A stretch of DNA of 64,000 bases from Pseudomonas serbica (GTDB lineage: Bacteria; Pseudomonadota; Gammaproteobacteria; Pseudomonadales; Pseudomonadaceae). This document shows positions 36,764 through 45,859 of the stretch, in pieces; positions within the stretch are counted from its first letter, which is position 1, and every line of letters begins with the position of its first letter. Made by a program: the position numbers and the translations under genes. The notes beneath the pieces were generated by a model, which worked only from the letters and a program-made list of their open reading frames with translations, searched no databases and was not told where the DNA came from. The DNA is taken from positions 248,001 to 312,000 of the forward strand of contig NZ_JAQIYM010000004.1 of NCBI RefSeq assembly GCF_028823535.1, read 5' to 3'.

Positions 36764-37618
36764 ATGGCATCCCAGGAAGTGCTGCAGGCGTTCGTCCAGG
36801 CTGCGACCCAAGGCTCGTTTTCCGCCGCGGCGCGCAAATTGGGCCGTAGTCAGTCGACCATCAGCGCTGCGGTGGCCAGCCTGGAAATCGATCTGAACCT
36901 GACACTGTTCGACCGCAGCAGCCGCAAGCCCAGCCTGACCCCCGCCGGGCACGTCATGTTGCAACGGGCCGAAGAGATCCTGGCCGCCACCAGTCGCCTG
37001 GAAATGACCGCCAGCCAACTGTCCCAGGGCGTCGAGGCGAAGCTCACCGTGGCGCTTTCCGACACTTATCAGTCCGATCGCTTTGAAGTGGCACTCAATG
37101 CATTCGAGCGGCGTTATCCCGACCTGGAACTCGAATGCCTGATTGCCGAATGCGATGATCTGGTCGCACTGGTGCAAAGCGGTCGGGCCAACATCGCCTT
37201 CGCTGAAATGCAGGAGAGCTATCCGCCGGACCTGGTCAGCTCGACCGTGGACGAACGCACGGAATTCGCCCTGTTCGTGTCCCGCCAGCATCCGCTGGCC
37301 AAGCAGGAAAATATTGACCAGGACACACTGCAACAGCATCGCGAGCTGCGCCTGGCGACCATCGTCAACCCCTACGAAAGCCGTGCCAAGGGACGGGTCT
37401 GGTCGGCACCCAGTTACCTGATGCTGTTGGAAATGGCCCAGGGAGGATTCGGCTGGGCGCCGCTGCCACGCTGGCTGGTTGGGCGTTTTGGCGCGGGGGC
37501 GTTGCAGGAATTGGAGGTGCGTGGCTGGCCGAAAACGGTGTCGGTGGATGCCTTGTGGTCACGCTTGCATCCGCCGGGGCCGGCTGGGAGCTGGTTGCTG
37601 GGCAAAATGCTGGAATAG
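36764..37618 (+). CDS. LysR-family regulator (divergent from PACE gene)
   Basis: A 284-residue activator/repressor. N-terminal winged HTH SFSAAARKLGRSQSTISAAVASLEIDLNLTLFDRSSRKPSLTPAG (about 17-62), then a periplasmic-binding-fold effector domain (about 90-284). The pairing with a divergent PACE transporter parallels AceR-AceI, in which the LysR protein activates the transporter on binding its substrate. That role is an inference here. Confidence 0.92.
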   Translation: MASQEVLQAFVQAATQGSFSAAARKLGRSQSTISAAVASLEIDLNLTLFDRSSRKPSLTPAGHVMLQRAEEILAATSRLEMTASQLSQGVEAKLTVALSDTYQSDRFEVALNAFERRYPDLELECLIAECDDLVALVQSGRANIAFAEMQESYPPDLVSSTVDERTEFALFVSRQHPLAKQENIDQDTLQQHRELRLATIVNPYESRAKGRVWSAPSYLMLLEMAQGGFGWAPLPRWLVGRFGAGALQELEVRGWPKTVSVDALWSRLHPPGPAGSWLLGKMLE

Positions 37619-37638
37619 GGGTGTGGCTTCTGACCTCT

Positions 37639-37713
37639 TTGCGAGCAGGCTCACCCCCTCAAAGGGTTTGTGGTGCACACCATTCCCTGTGGGAGCTGGC
37701 TTGCTCGCGAAGG
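37639..37713. repeat. REP element with degenerate partner
   Basis: TGTGGGAGCTGGCTTGCTCGCGAAGG at 37688-37713 is a good REP; GCGAGCAGGCTCACC at 37641 is a partial inverted copy. It lies between the LysR gene and the ECF sigma gene. Confidence 0.65.
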
Positions 37714-37730
37714 GCCCAGCAAAAATCACA

Positions 37731-38966
37731 TCACTCCAACGCCTGCAACCGAGCCTCGATAAACCGCCGCTCCGGCTCCTGCTGCGTCAACTCCAGCGCC
37801 CGCCGATAGGCGGCCCGCGCCTGCTCCACCCTGCCCAACTGCCGGCAGAACTCCGCCCGCGCCGAATGCGCCAGGTGGTAATCGAGCAGATCACCCCGCG
37901 CCAGAATCGCCTCGACCAGGGTAAGCCCTGCCAACGGGCCATCGCGCCTGGAGATCGCCGCCGCCCGGTTCAATTCGATCACCGGCGACGGCCAGGCCCG
38001 CAGCAACACGTCATACAGCCCGACGATCTGCACCCAGTCGGTTGCCTCGATCGACGGCGCTTCGGCATGCACCGCGGCAATTGCCGCTTGCAGGCAATAC
38101 GGGCCGAATCGTCGGGTGCCCAATGCGCGCTCCACCAAGGCACAACCTTCGGTGATCATCTGCGCGTCCCACAGCGTGCGGTCCTGGTCATCCAGCAGAA
38201 TCAAGTCGCCGTCCGCGCAGGTCCTGGCCACGCGCCGGGACTCGTGCAACAGCATCAAGGCCAGCAAGCCCATGACCTCCGGCTCAGGCAGCAACTCCAT
38301 CAACAAACGCCCCAGGCGAATCGCTTCGCGGGTCAAGTCTTCGCGGGTCACTTGTGCCCCGCCGGACGCCGAATAGCCTTCGTTGAATACCAGGTAAATC
38401 ACCCGCAGCACGCTGTCGAGGCGCTCGGGCAGTTCGGCATGGGATGGCACCTGATAGGGAATTTTCGCGTCACGGATCTTCGCCTTGGCGCGCACGATGC
38501 GCTGGGCGATGGTGGCCGGTGCCGAGAGAAAGGCCCGGGCGATTTCTTCCGTGGTCAGGTCGCAGACTTCGCGCAGCGTCAACGGCACCTGGGCGTCCGC
38601 CGCCAATGCCGGGTGACAGCAAGTGAAGATCAGCCGCAGGCGATCGTCTTCCACGTCTTCGTCGCTCCAGTCGGCTTGCTCCAACGCCTCGAGTTGCGCC
38701 TGTAAGAAGGGCCGCGAAGCATTGAAGCGCGCACGCCGGCGCAGCACATCGATGGCCTTGAAGCGCCCCGTGGATACCAGCCAGGCACGCGGATTGTCCG
38801 GCACGCCGTCCTGCTGCCAGCGTTGCACCGCGACGAAAAACGCTTCGTGCAAGGCCTCTTCGGCGAGGTCGAAATCGCCGAGCAGGCGAATCAGGGTCGC
38901 CAGGATACGTCGCGACTCCTGGCGATAAACCTGCTCGACCCTGGCCTGTGCCGACAGCCCCGGCAT
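37731..38966 (-). CDS. ECF42-type sigma factor with C-terminal extension
   Basis: A 411-residue sigma factor. Region 2 (about 15-75, LGDFDLAEEALHEAFFVAVQRW), region 4 (about 120-175, LTLREVCDLTTEEIARAFLSAPATIAQRIVRAKAKIRDA), then a long TPR-like extension (about 190-411) with VYLVFNEGYSASGGAQVTREDLTREAIRLGRLL and ALELTQQEPERRFIEARL. The length and the linked YCII gene mark the ECF42 group, which uses its C-terminal extension for control instead of a classic anti-sigma factor. It follows the YCII gene with a 1-nt gap. Confidence 0.9.
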   Translation of the reverse strand: MPGLSAQARVEQVYRQESRRILATLIRLLGDFDLAEEALHEAFFVAVQRWQQDGVPDNPRAWLVSTGRFKAIDVLRRRARFNASRPFLQAQLEALEQADWSDEDVEDDRLRLIFTCCHPALAADAQVPLTLREVCDLTTEEIARAFLSAPATIAQRIVRAKAKIRDAKIPYQVPSHAELPERLDSVLRVIYLVFNEGYSASGGAQVTREDLTREAIRLGRLLMELLPEPEVMGLLALMLLHESRRVARTCADGDLILLDDQDRTLWDAQMITEGCALVERALGTRRFGPYCLQAAIAAVHAEAPSIEATDWVQIVGLYDVLLRAWPSPVIELNRAAAISRRDGPLAGLTLVEAILARGDLLDYHLAHSARAEFCRQLGRVEQARAAYRRALELTQQEPERRFIEARLQALE

Positions 38967-38967
38967 C

Positions 38968-39312
38968 TTAAGGATTCAACTGCCGAACGGGACGCACTTC
39001 GACACTGCCGACCCGCGCCGCCGGGATGTTCCCGGCGACCTGCAGGGCTTCGTTGAGGTCCTTGGCATCGATCAGGTAGAAGCCGGCCAACTGCTCCTTG
39101 GTTTCGGCGAATGGGCCGTCGGTGATCGACAACTTGCCGTTGCGCATGCGCACCGTGGTGGCGGTCTGCACCGACTCCAGCGCTTCGGCGGCAACCATCC
39201 GGCCACTGCCCTGGATCGACTCGGCATAGGCCATGCATTCCTCGTCCTTGGGGCTTTCCGGCAGCGAATGCAGCAGGCGCTCATCGCTGTAGACCAGGCA
39301 TAAATACTTCAT
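38968..39312 (-). CDS. YCII-related (DGPF) domain protein
   Basis: A 114-residue dimeric alpha-beta protein. Seen: MKYLCLVYSDERL, and SITDGPFAETKEQLAGFYLIDAKDLNEAL with the DGPFAE signature of the DGPF/YCII family. The catalytic or binding role is not known; such genes are the normal target of ECF42 sigma factors. The ATG at 39312 is used; an upstream frame extension to 39366 lacks a ribosome binding site. It is the middle gene of a three-gene unit. Confidence 0.9.
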   Translation of the reverse strand: MKYLCLVYSDERLLHSLPESPKDEECMAYAESIQGSGRMVAAEALESVQTATTVRMRNGKLSITDGPFAETKEQLAGFYLIDAKDLNEALQVAGNIPAARVGSVEVRPVRQLNP

Positions 39313-39379
39313 CGCGCTCTCCCGATTGAACGGATCAACTATGGTCGCAGATCGGCCGTTTCGCACGGCTTGCCGACGA

Positions 39380-39805
39380 TCAGGGTTCCAGGTTGAACAA
39401 GGTCGTGCCGCTCATCATGTCGAATGGCGCCGACCAGTGTTCGTGGACGATGCGCCATTGCCCGGCCTCGCGCCGATAGCAGGCGGTTACGCGCATCCAG
39501 CAGGCCTGGGTTTCGCCCTTCTCGTTGGTGCCGCCGCAATGGGCCAGCCAGTGGGCGAAAGCGATGTGTTCATCGGCGACGATGTTCATATGTTCGAAGT
39601 CAAACTTGTGTTGGCCCTGGCACATTTCCATGCATTCGAGCCAATGCGCGCGGTAGGCTGCCTTGCCGCGAAATTGCAGGGCTTTGACGGCGTCGTAGGA
39701 GACAATGTTGTCGGCGTAAAGGGCCATGATTCTGTCGACGTCCTTGGAGATGACAGCCTCACGGTAGGTGGCGATCAGGGTCTGGATTTCGTGGGTAGCG
39801 CTCAT
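39380..39805 (-). CDS. SnoaL-like/NTF2-fold protein
   Basis: A 141-residue cytoplasmic protein with an NTF2-like cone fold. Seen: IQTLIATYREAVISKDVDRIMALYADNIVSYD, KALQFRGKAAYRAHW, FAHWLAHCGGTNEKG and WRIVHEHWSAPFD, as in SnoaL_2/3 and polyketide-cyclase-like proteins. It is 67 nt upstream of the YCII gene on the same strand and is probably the first gene of the ECF42-linked unit. Function unknown; detoxification or small-molecule turnover is a guess. Confidence 0.85.
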   Translation of the reverse strand: MSATHEIQTLIATYREAVISKDVDRIMALYADNIVSYDAVKALQFRGKAAYRAHWLECMEMCQGQHKFDFEHMNIVADEHIAFAHWLAHCGGTNEKGETQACWMRVTACYRREAGQWRIVHEHWSAPFDMMSGTTLFNLEP

Positions 39806-39945
39806 CGTGGTTCTCCGTGGTTTTTACTGGAAGACACCCTTAGTCGTCCGACGATCCGCCAGATCGACAGTCGAAATAAAAATAATCCACAAGCGCAAAC
39901 TCGCTAGAATCCGAGGCTCATTTCGGTTGGAAAAAGGACACTCCA

Positions 39946-40431
39946 GTGACAACCCGACTCGTGCCTTACGAAAGCCTGAACGCGTTGCAGCGCCAGCAGG
40001 TCGAGGCCATCGAAGTACACCCGGAACAAATCAGGTTTTGCGGCGACATTCACGGTGCATTGCACACCCTGCTATCCAGGCCGGGCCCCGGCGTCAAAGG
40101 GTTTACCTTGCTGGCCGAAGACATGCCTGTCGCATTCCTGCTGCTCAAGCGCCCACCGGTATTGCCCGCCTGGGCTGACGAGCACAGCGCCACGCTGCAT
40201 GCGTTGCAGGTCGATCAGCGCGCCCAGGGCAAAGGGTATGGCAAGGCCTGCCTGCAAGCGCTACCCGAAGTGGCGCGCCTGGCGTGGCCGGAAATCAGGG
40301 GGCTGGAATTGTCGGTGGATGCCGACAACGACACTGCCATTGCGCTGTATGCCAGGTATGGTTTTGTCGACAGTGGCGAAGCGTACAAGGGGCGGATCGG
40401 CTATGAGCGGCGGATGAGCCTGAGATTCTGA
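39946..40431 (+). CDS. GNAT-family N-acetyltransferase
   Basis: A 161-residue acetyl-CoA-dependent acetyltransferase with unknown acceptor. Seen: motif A DQRAQGKGYGKACLQAL (Q/R-x-x-G-x-G/A, about 93-109) and motif B LELSVDADNDTAIALYARYGF (about 125-145). GTG start. It is divergent from the SnoaL-like gene. Confidence 0.88.
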   Translation: MTTRLVPYESLNALQRQQVEAIEVHPEQIRFCGDIHGALHTLLSRPGPGVKGFTLLAEDMPVAFLLLKRPPVLPAWADEHSATLHALQVDQRAQGKGYGKACLQALPEVARLAWPEIRGLELSVDADNDTAIALYARYGFVDSGEAYKGRIGYERRMSLRF

Positions 40432-40467
40432 GTCTGACGACAATCCAATGTGGGATCTGCGTCGGGT

Positions 40468-40956
40468 TCAGAGGTTCAGGGTCATTTCGTGCCAGGCCAT
40501 CCCGCCATGATCCGACGCCGATGGCTTGACGTAGGCGAAGCCAAAGCCTGCGTACAACGGAATATGCCGCTCCTTGCACATCAGGTTGATGCTGGCCTTG
40601 CCCATCGTGCGCATGCGCTCGATGAACTCGCCCATCAGGCGCTTCGCCAGGCCCAGGCCCTGATAATCCGGGTACACGACCACCGACATGATCACCACGT
40701 GGGGTCCGGCCGGGTCGTGGCCGATGAGTTCCTTGAACGCCTCGTCGGACATTTCCACCTGGAACGCCGCGCCGGAATTGATGAAACCGGCAACCACGTC
40801 GTCCACTTGCGCGACGATGAAACCTTCGGGCCAGGTGGCGATGCGAGTGGCGATTTTCTCCCGGGTCGCGGCTTCGTCACCTTCATAGGCAAGGGTTTCG
40901 ATGGCGTAGCAGCGGTCCAGGTCAGCAGGCGTGACATTACGGATGAGGGTGTTCAT
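40468..40956 (-). CDS. GNAT-family N-acetyltransferase
   Basis: A 162-residue acetyltransferase with MNTLIRNVTPADLDRCYAIETLAYEGDEAA at the start (rimI/aanat-like opening), motif A VYPDYQGLGLAKRLMGEFIERM (about 90-111) and LYAGFGFAYVKPS at the end. The acceptor is unknown. The frame extends 34 codons upstream, but the ATG at 40956 has the family N-terminus. It is convergent with the other GNAT gene. Confidence 0.88.
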   Translation of the reverse strand: MNTLIRNVTPADLDRCYAIETLAYEGDEAATREKIATRIATWPEGFIVAQVDDVVAGFINSGAAFQVEMSDEAFKELIGHDPAGPHVVIMSVVVYPDYQGLGLAKRLMGEFIERMRTMGKASINLMCKERHIPLYAGFGFAYVKPSASDHGGMAWHEMTLNL

Positions 40957-41054
40957 GACGGCTCGGAATCGGCGAGGGAAAGGCCGTGGATGATAAATCA
41001 GCCTCGGCGCGACATCGAGAGACGAATCGGCTGACCCGTCTCTCGATGTACTGG

Positions 41055-41540
41055 TCACACCTTGATCGGCAACCAGAGTTCCAGCGTGCCGGTATTGAGC
41101 TTGGGGTTGAAGTCTTCGCTGTAGCGTTCGAATTCCGGGGCGTTCAACAGCTCGCGGCCGGACTGCGGCAGCCAGGTGCCATGGATGTACTGGAAGGTTT
41201 GCGGCAGGGTGTCCAGCGAACCTTTGTGTTCGAACACCACATATTGCTGCGGCAGGACCTCGACCCAGCGGTAGGTATCCGGCAAATCATCCAGCTTGCT
41301 GATCTCGACGCCTGCAATGTAATCAAAGCCGCCCTTGCCGTCGAAATTGCAGCAGACGCCGTAGGTCACTTCGCCTTTTTGCCCAGGAACATTGCCGATA
41401 TGGGGAATGAATTTTTCCCATAGCTCGGGAATGCCTGTCACGGTTTGCTGGGTAAATTGTTCGCCAAGCCCTGCAATCAGCAGGAAGTGCCCGTGTTCGA
41501 AGCGTGGTTCCGTCACTTCGACGCGTGTTTTCTCGTCCAT
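41055..41540 (-). CDS. Stand-alone GyrI-like/effector-binding domain protein
   Basis: A 161-residue protein consisting of one GyrI-like (AraC effector-binding) domain. Seen: VTEPRFEHGHFLLIAGLGEQF, TYGVCCNFDGKGGFDYIAGVEI, YRWVEVLPQQYVVFEHKGSLDTLPQTFQYIHGTWLPQ, and TLELWLPIKV at the end. No DNA-binding domain, so it could be a ligand-binding or inhibitor-type protein like GyrI/SbmC, or a hydrolase. Start ATG 41540 has AGGAG at good spacing; the frame runs 88 codons further up without one. Confidence 0.8.
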   Translation of the reverse strand: MDEKTRVEVTEPRFEHGHFLLIAGLGEQFTQQTVTGIPELWEKFIPHIGNVPGQKGEVTYGVCCNFDGKGGFDYIAGVEISKLDDLPDTYRWVEVLPQQYVVFEHKGSLDTLPQTFQYIHGTWLPQSGRELLNAPEFERYSEDFNPKLNTGTLELWLPIKV

Positions 41541-41608
41541 GACTCGACTCCTGGAAGGTAAAAAGTGGGTTCGGCTGGGAGTATAGAAGCCAAACCCGAT
41601 TCGCCCAG

Positions 41609-42271
41609 TTACAGGGTGTGCAACGGCGGGGCGGCACCGGAACCGACAAACTCGTTGTAGCCCGATAGGATCACGTACACTGCGAAATAACAGAAGATCG
41701 CCGCTGATGCCAGGTAGGAATAGCGCAGCAACTTGTCGCCGAGCAACTTGCCCCCGTGGCTTGCCGCGAAACACAGGCCTGCGGACCACAGCAGCCCGGC
41801 GCAAAGGAATCCACCGAGAAACAATGCCGAGCTGAGCGCTCCACCGCCGCCGGAACGGGCGATCAGCGTGCCGCCTACCGCGGCGAACCAGAGAATGGCA
41901 CTGGGCGACGACATGGCGAGAAAAATCCCACGGAAAAACTCCTTGCGATGGGAGTTGTGGCCGACCTCGGCGGTTTCGGCCAACAGCGCCTCATGGTGGA
42001 TCGCCGAGTAAATCATCTTCGCCGCAAAATACACCAGCAACGCCGAACCACCGATCCACAACACCCAACGCACGGTTTCGTATTGCAACAACACGGTCAT
42101 GCCGGCCAGCGCCAGCACCGCGTAGATCAGGTCGCCGACGCAGGTGCCCAAGCCCAGGGCAAAGCCTTGAAAATAGCCGCGCTGCATGGCCAAGGTGATC
42201 ATTGCGATGTTGGCCACGCCGATGTCCAGGCACAGCGACAGGCTTAACAGGAAGCCACTGGTAAATTCCAT
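41609..42271 (-). CDS. LysE-family amino-acid exporter
   Basis: A 220-residue inner-membrane translocator with five to six membrane segments ([48 protein letters not shown], etc.). The [11 protein letters not shown] motif corresponds to the conserved GxxxGD of LysE/RhtB exporters. Substrate unknown. It is divergent from alaC, so the pair may share regulation; export of an amino acid made by the aminotransferase is possible but not shown. Confidence 0.88.
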   Translation of the reverse strand: MEFTSGFLLSLSLCLDIGVANIAMITLAMQRGYFQGFALGLGTCVGDLIYAVLALAGMTVLLQYETVRWVLWIGGSALLVYFAAKMIYSAIHHEALLAETAEVGHNSHRKEFFRGIFLAMSSPSAILWFAAVGGTLIARSGGGGALSSALFLGGFLCAGLLWSAGLCFAASHGGKLLGDKLLRYSYLASAAIFCYFAVYVILSGYNEFVGSGAAPPLHTL

Positions 42272-42410
42272 CGAACCCTTTCCTTCACAAAATTTTGTTT
42301 ACCTTGAGGCTGGACATTCTGCCACGCCAGATCGTACATTCCGCCACAGGCCACCGCAGTGGCCAGCGTCGCTCGGACGGTTCCGGGCGCTTACGTTATC
42401 CGAGGCAACA

Positions 42411-43628
42411 ATGGCCGAACAAGGTTCGCCGCGCCGCTTTGCGCGCATAGATCGACTCCCCCCCTACGTTTTCAACATCACTGCCGAGCTGAAGATGGCC
42501 GCCCGTCGTCGTGGCGAAGACATCATCGACTTGAGCATGGGTAACCCTGACGGCGCCACGCCGCCGCACATCGTCGAAAAACTGGTCACTGTCGCCCAGC
42601 GCGAAGACACCCATGGCTACTCCACGTCCAAGGGCATTCCGCGCCTGCGCCGGGCGATTTCCAACTGGTACAAGGATCGCTACGCGGTCGACATCGACCC
42701 GGAAACCGAAGCCATCGTCACCATCGGTTCCAAGGAAGGCCTGGCGCACCTGATGCTGGCCACCCTCGACCAGGGCGACACCGTGCTGGTGCCCAACCCG
42801 AGCTACCCGATCCACATCTACGGTGCCGTGATTGCCGGCGCCCAGGTGCGCTCGGTGCCGCTGGTGCCGGGCGTGGACTTTTTCGCTGAACTGGAACGGG
42901 CCATCCGCGGCTCGATCCCGAAACCGAAGATGATGATCCTCGGTTTCCCGTCCAACCCCACCGCCCAGTGCGTGGAGCTCGACTTCTTCGAGCGGGTGAT
43001 CGCCCTCGCCAAGCAGTACGACGTGCTGGTGGTGCACGACCTGGCCTACGCCGACATCGTCTACGACGGCTGGAAAGCCCCGTCGATCATGCAGGTGCCC
43101 GGCGCCAAGGACATCGCGGTGGAGTTTTTCACCCTGTCCAAGAGCTACAACATGGCAGGCTGGCGCATCGGCTTCATGGTCGGCAACCCGGAACTGGTCA
43201 ACGCCCTGGCGCGGATCAAGAGTTACCACGACTACGGCACCTTCACCCCGCTGCAAGTGGCGGCCATTGCCGCGCTGGAAGGCGATCAGCAATGTGTGCT
43301 CGACATCGCCGAACAGTATCGGCAGCGCCGCAACGTACTGGTCAAAGGCCTGCATGAACTGGGCTGGATGGTGGAAAACCCGAAAGCGTCGATGTACGTC
43401 TGGGCCAAGATTCCCGAGGCTTACGCGCACCTGGGTTCGCTGGAGTTCGCCAAGAAACTGCTGGCCGAAGCCAAGGTTTGCGTCTCACCGGGCGTCGGGT
43501 TTGGCGAGTACGGCGATGATCACGTGCGCTTCGCCCTGATCGAAAACCAGGACCGGATTCGTCAGGCGGTACGCGGGATTCGCGGGATGTTCCGGGCGGA
43601 TGGGTTAGCCCCGAAAACCAACGCCTGA
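42411..43628 (+). CDS. alaC: Alanine aminotransferase-like AlaC
   Basis: A 405-residue PLP-dependent aminotransferase, fold type I, class I/II. Seen: [46 protein letters not shown] (Asn of the PLP site), [10 protein letters not shown] (Asp), and [13 protein letters not shown] with the PLP-binding Lys244, then Arg. Start ATG 42411 follows GAGGCAAC. The frame opens 75 codons earlier without support. AlaC in E. coli makes alanine from pyruvate; the same role is probable here. Confidence 0.93.
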   Translation: MAEQGSPRRFARIDRLPPYVFNITAELKMAARRRGEDIIDLSMGNPDGATPPHIVEKLVTVAQREDTHGYSTSKGIPRLRRAISNWYKDRYAVDIDPETEAIVTIGSKEGLAHLMLATLDQGDTVLVPNPSYPIHIYGAVIAGAQVRSVPLVPGVDFFAELERAIRGSIPKPKMMILGFPSNPTAQCVELDFFERVIALAKQYDVLVVHDLAYADIVYDGWKAPSIMQVPGAKDIAVEFFTLSKSYNMAGWRIGFMVGNPELVNALARIKSYHDYGTFTPLQVAAIAALEGDQQCVLDIAEQYRQRRNVLVKGLHELGWMVENPKASMYVWAKIPEAYAHLGSLEFAKKLLAEAKVCVSPGVGFGEYGDDHVRFALIENQDRIRQAVRGIRGMFRADGLAPKTNA

Positions 43629-43674
43629 AACAAAACCCATACTGGATCTCGTTCATCCTGAGATCATCACCCAC

Positions 43675-43702
43675 AAAAAAACCGCATCGCTGCGGTTTTT
43701 TT
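43675..43702. terminator. Bidirectional terminator between alaC and gntP
   Basis: ACCGCA-TCGC-TGCGGT with six A residues before and six T residues after serves the convergent alaC (plus) and gntP (minus) genes. Confidence 0.9.
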
Positions 43703-43718
43703 GTGCCTGGCGAATCGC

Positions 43719-45071
43719 TTAGACGAACAGCGACAACAACAGGATAAAGCCCAGGCCCACCACCGACAGGATGGTTTCCATCGCCGTCCAGGTCTTGAAG
43801 GTTTCGGCCACGGTCATGTTGAAGTACTGCTTGACCAGCCAGAAACCGGCGTCGTTGACGTGGGACAGAATCAGGGAACCTGCACCGGTGGCCAGCACCA
43901 GCAGCTCACGGTTGACCCCCGGAATCATCCCCACCACCGGCACCACGATGCCCGCGCCGGTAATGGTTGCCACGGTCGCCGAACCGGTCGCGATGCGGAT
44001 CACCGCCGCCACCAGCCAGGCCAGCAGGATCGGCGAGATCTGCGCATTGACCGCCATGTGGCCGATCACGTCACCCACACCACTGGTCACCAGCATCTGC
44101 TTGAAGCCACCACCGGCACCGATGATCAGAATGATTGCGGCGGTTGGTGCGAGGCTCGCATCCAGCCATTTCATCATTTGGCTGGAACCGATGCCCTGCT
44201 TGTAGCCGAAGGTATACAGAGACAGCAGCAATGCCAGCAGCAACGCCGAAATCGGGTGACCGATCAGGTCCATGAAGGCGCGGAAGATGTTGCCGTCGGG
44301 CAGCACCACGTCGGCAAACGTCTTGAGCAGCATCAGGAACACCGGCAGCAGCACGGTCACCAGGGTGATGCCGAAGCTCGGCAGTTCAGCCGTATCGGTT
44401 TCGCGGGCCAGTTGATCCACCAGCTCCTGGTTCGGATGACCAGGAATGTGCTTGGCAATGAAGGTACCGTAGATAGGGCCCGCGATGATGGCCGTCGGCA
44501 GCGCAACGATCAGGCCGTACAGAATGGTTTTACCGATGTCGGCACCGAACACGCCGATGGCCAGCAACGGACCCGGGTGCGGCGGCACCAGGCCGTGGAC
44601 GGCGGAGAGTCCGGCCAGCAGCGGGATACCGATCTTGATGATCGACACGCCAGTGCGACGGGCGACGATGAACACCAGCGGAATCAGGAGCACGAAGCCG
44701 ATTTCGAAGAACAACGGGATACCGACCAGGAAGGCCGCAAACATCATTGCCCACTGCACCTTGTCCTTGCCGAAGGCGCGGATCAAGGTCTGGGCGATCT
44801 GGTCCGCCCCGCCCGACTCAGCCATCATTTTGCCGAGCATGGTCCCCAGCGCGAGGATGATGCCGACGAAACCGAGCACGCCGCCAAAGCCGTCCTGGAA
44901 CGCCTTGATGATGGTGCCGATCGGCATGCCGGAGGTCAGCCCGAGGAAGGCGGCGGCGATGATCAGGGCCAGAAAGGGGTGCAACTTGAACTTGGTGATC
45001 AGGACGATAAGCCCGATCACCGTGACCACTGCGTCGAGCAGAAGGAACGTCTCGTGGGACATGCCAAACAT
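43719..45071 (-). CDS. gntP: Gluconate:proton symporter
   Basis: A 450-residue inner-membrane permease of the GntP family, with about 12-14 membrane segments. Seen: the N-terminal LLLDAVVTVIGLIVLITKFKLHPFLALIIAAAFLGL, LVPPHPGPLLAIGVFGADIGKTILYGLIVALP (family signature region), and C-terminal NDAGFWLVKQYFNMTVAETFKTW. It imports gluconate, phosphorylated by GntK to feed the Entner-Doudoroff pathway. Control: a GntR-like operator lies 60 nt upstream and a run of CA motifs lies next to the start. Confidence 0.95.
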   Translation of the reverse strand: MFGMSHETFLLLDAVVTVIGLIVLITKFKLHPFLALIIAAAFLGLTSGMPIGTIIKAFQDGFGGVLGFVGIILALGTMLGKMMAESGGADQIAQTLIRAFGKDKVQWAMMFAAFLVGIPLFFEIGFVLLIPLVFIVARRTGVSIIKIGIPLLAGLSAVHGLVPPHPGPLLAIGVFGADIGKTILYGLIVALPTAIIAGPIYGTFIAKHIPGHPNQELVDQLARETDTAELPSFGITLVTVLLPVFLMLLKTFADVVLPDGNIFRAFMDLIGHPISALLLALLLSLYTFGYKQGIGSSQMMKWLDASLAPTAAIILIIGAGGGFKQMLVTSGVGDVIGHMAVNAQISPILLAWLVAAVIRIATGSATVATITGAGIVVPVVGMIPGVNRELLVLATGAGSLILSHVNDAGFWLVKQYFNMTVAETFKTWTAMETILSVVGLGFILLLSLFV

Positions 45072-45087
45072 TAGGGGTGTCTCCTGG

Positions 45088-45102
45088 TTGTTGTTGTTAT
45101 TA
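45088..45102 (-). promoter_or_regulatory. Crc/Hfq CA motif run upstream of gntP
   Basis: The minus strand reads AATAACAACAACAAC, holding several overlapping AANAANAA matches 17-31 nt before the ATG, right before the CCAGGAG ribosome binding site. It is the longest such run in the window. Confidence 0.65.
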
Positions 45103-45130
45103 AAGCGGGTTAATCAGTAGTCGCGCGGAC

Positions 45131-45144
45131 AGCGCTGTCTTTGC
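45131..45144. promoter_or_regulatory. GntR operator-like site upstream of gntP
   Basis: AGCGCTGTCTTTGC matches the inverse of the AC-N-AAG-N-TAGCGCT GntR operator with mismatches at the outer dinucleotide and one base before GCGCT. It is 60 nt upstream of the gntP start. Confidence 0.5.
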
Positions 45145-45152
45145 AAGCACGC

Positions 45153-45686
45153 TCATACCGCCTGCTTCAGGCCGTTGGCCTGCCACCAGGTGTGGGCTTG
45201 AGCGGCCAATTCTTCAACGCTGTAGATCGAGGCATTGAGCGCCAGTGTCAGCGGCTCGCCCTTGGGAGACTCGAGGGTGGCGAACTGACTTTCGATCAAG
45301 GTGGCCGGCATGAAATGACCCGGGCGATGGGAGACGCGTGCGGCGGCGACTTCCGGGGTCAACTCCAGGAACACGAAGCCCAGGCCCGGCAAGGCGCTGC
45401 GCAGGCGCTCGCGGTAAATATGCTTGAGCGCCGAGCAGGTCAGCACAGGGCGTTGGCCCTTGGCATCGATGCGGCGCAGTTCATCGCACAGGCTGTCGAG
45501 CCAGCCGGCGCGGTCTTCATCGTTCAGGGGGGTTCCCGCGCTCATCTTTTCGATATTGGCGGCAGGGTGGAAAGAGTCGCCTTCAATGGCAGTGGCGCCG
45601 CTCAGTTGGCACAGGGCCTCGCTGACGCACGTCTTGCCGCAACCGGCAACGCCCATGATGACCAGGGCGGTGATGGGATGATTCAT
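45153..45686 (-). CDS. gntK: Gluconokinase
   Basis: A 177-residue P-loop kinase that phosphorylates gluconate to 6-phosphogluconate. Seen: Walker A GVAGCGKT (12-19), IEGDSFHPAANIEKMSAGTPLNDEDRAGWL (substrate region), TCSALKHIYRERLR, and HFMPATLIESQFATLE. Full length for GntK. It ends 82 nt upstream of gntP on the same strand, and a GntR-like site is 22 nt upstream of its start. Confidence 0.96.
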   Translation of the reverse strand: MNHPITALVIMGVAGCGKTCVSEALCQLSGATAIEGDSFHPAANIEKMSAGTPLNDEDRAGWLDSLCDELRRIDAKGQRPVLTCSALKHIYRERLRSALPGLGFVFLELTPEVAAARVSHRPGHFMPATLIESQFATLESPKGEPLTLALNASIYSVEELAAQAHTWWQANGLKQAV

Positions 45687-45703
45687 GTAACACCTCAGCG
45701 CGC

Positions 45704-45720
45704 AGACAGCGCTACCTTTG
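45704..45720. promoter_or_regulatory. GntR operator-like site upstream of gntK
   Basis: AGCGCTACCTTTG within the site fits the inverse of AC-N-AAG-N-TAGCGCT except for the outer dinucleotide (GC in place of AC). It lies just upstream of the gntK start, where binding would block the promoter or early elongation. Confidence 0.65.
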
Positions 45721-45859
45721 CCAGTTATGACACCAGACCAAAAGCAGAAGTTGCCGACGCCTTTCTTGTCATTTTGTGGGTTGCAGCATGTGTGTCCCCA
45801 ACGCCAAAAAGCGAGGATCAGGCGAACCCCCGCTCACGCATTTGCAGCTGCATCGAGAC

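Noticed and set aside
43701..45074. 457-codon plus-strand frame opposite gntP
   Set aside because: Gln/His/Asp/Gly-rich shadow; gntP is clear on the other strand.
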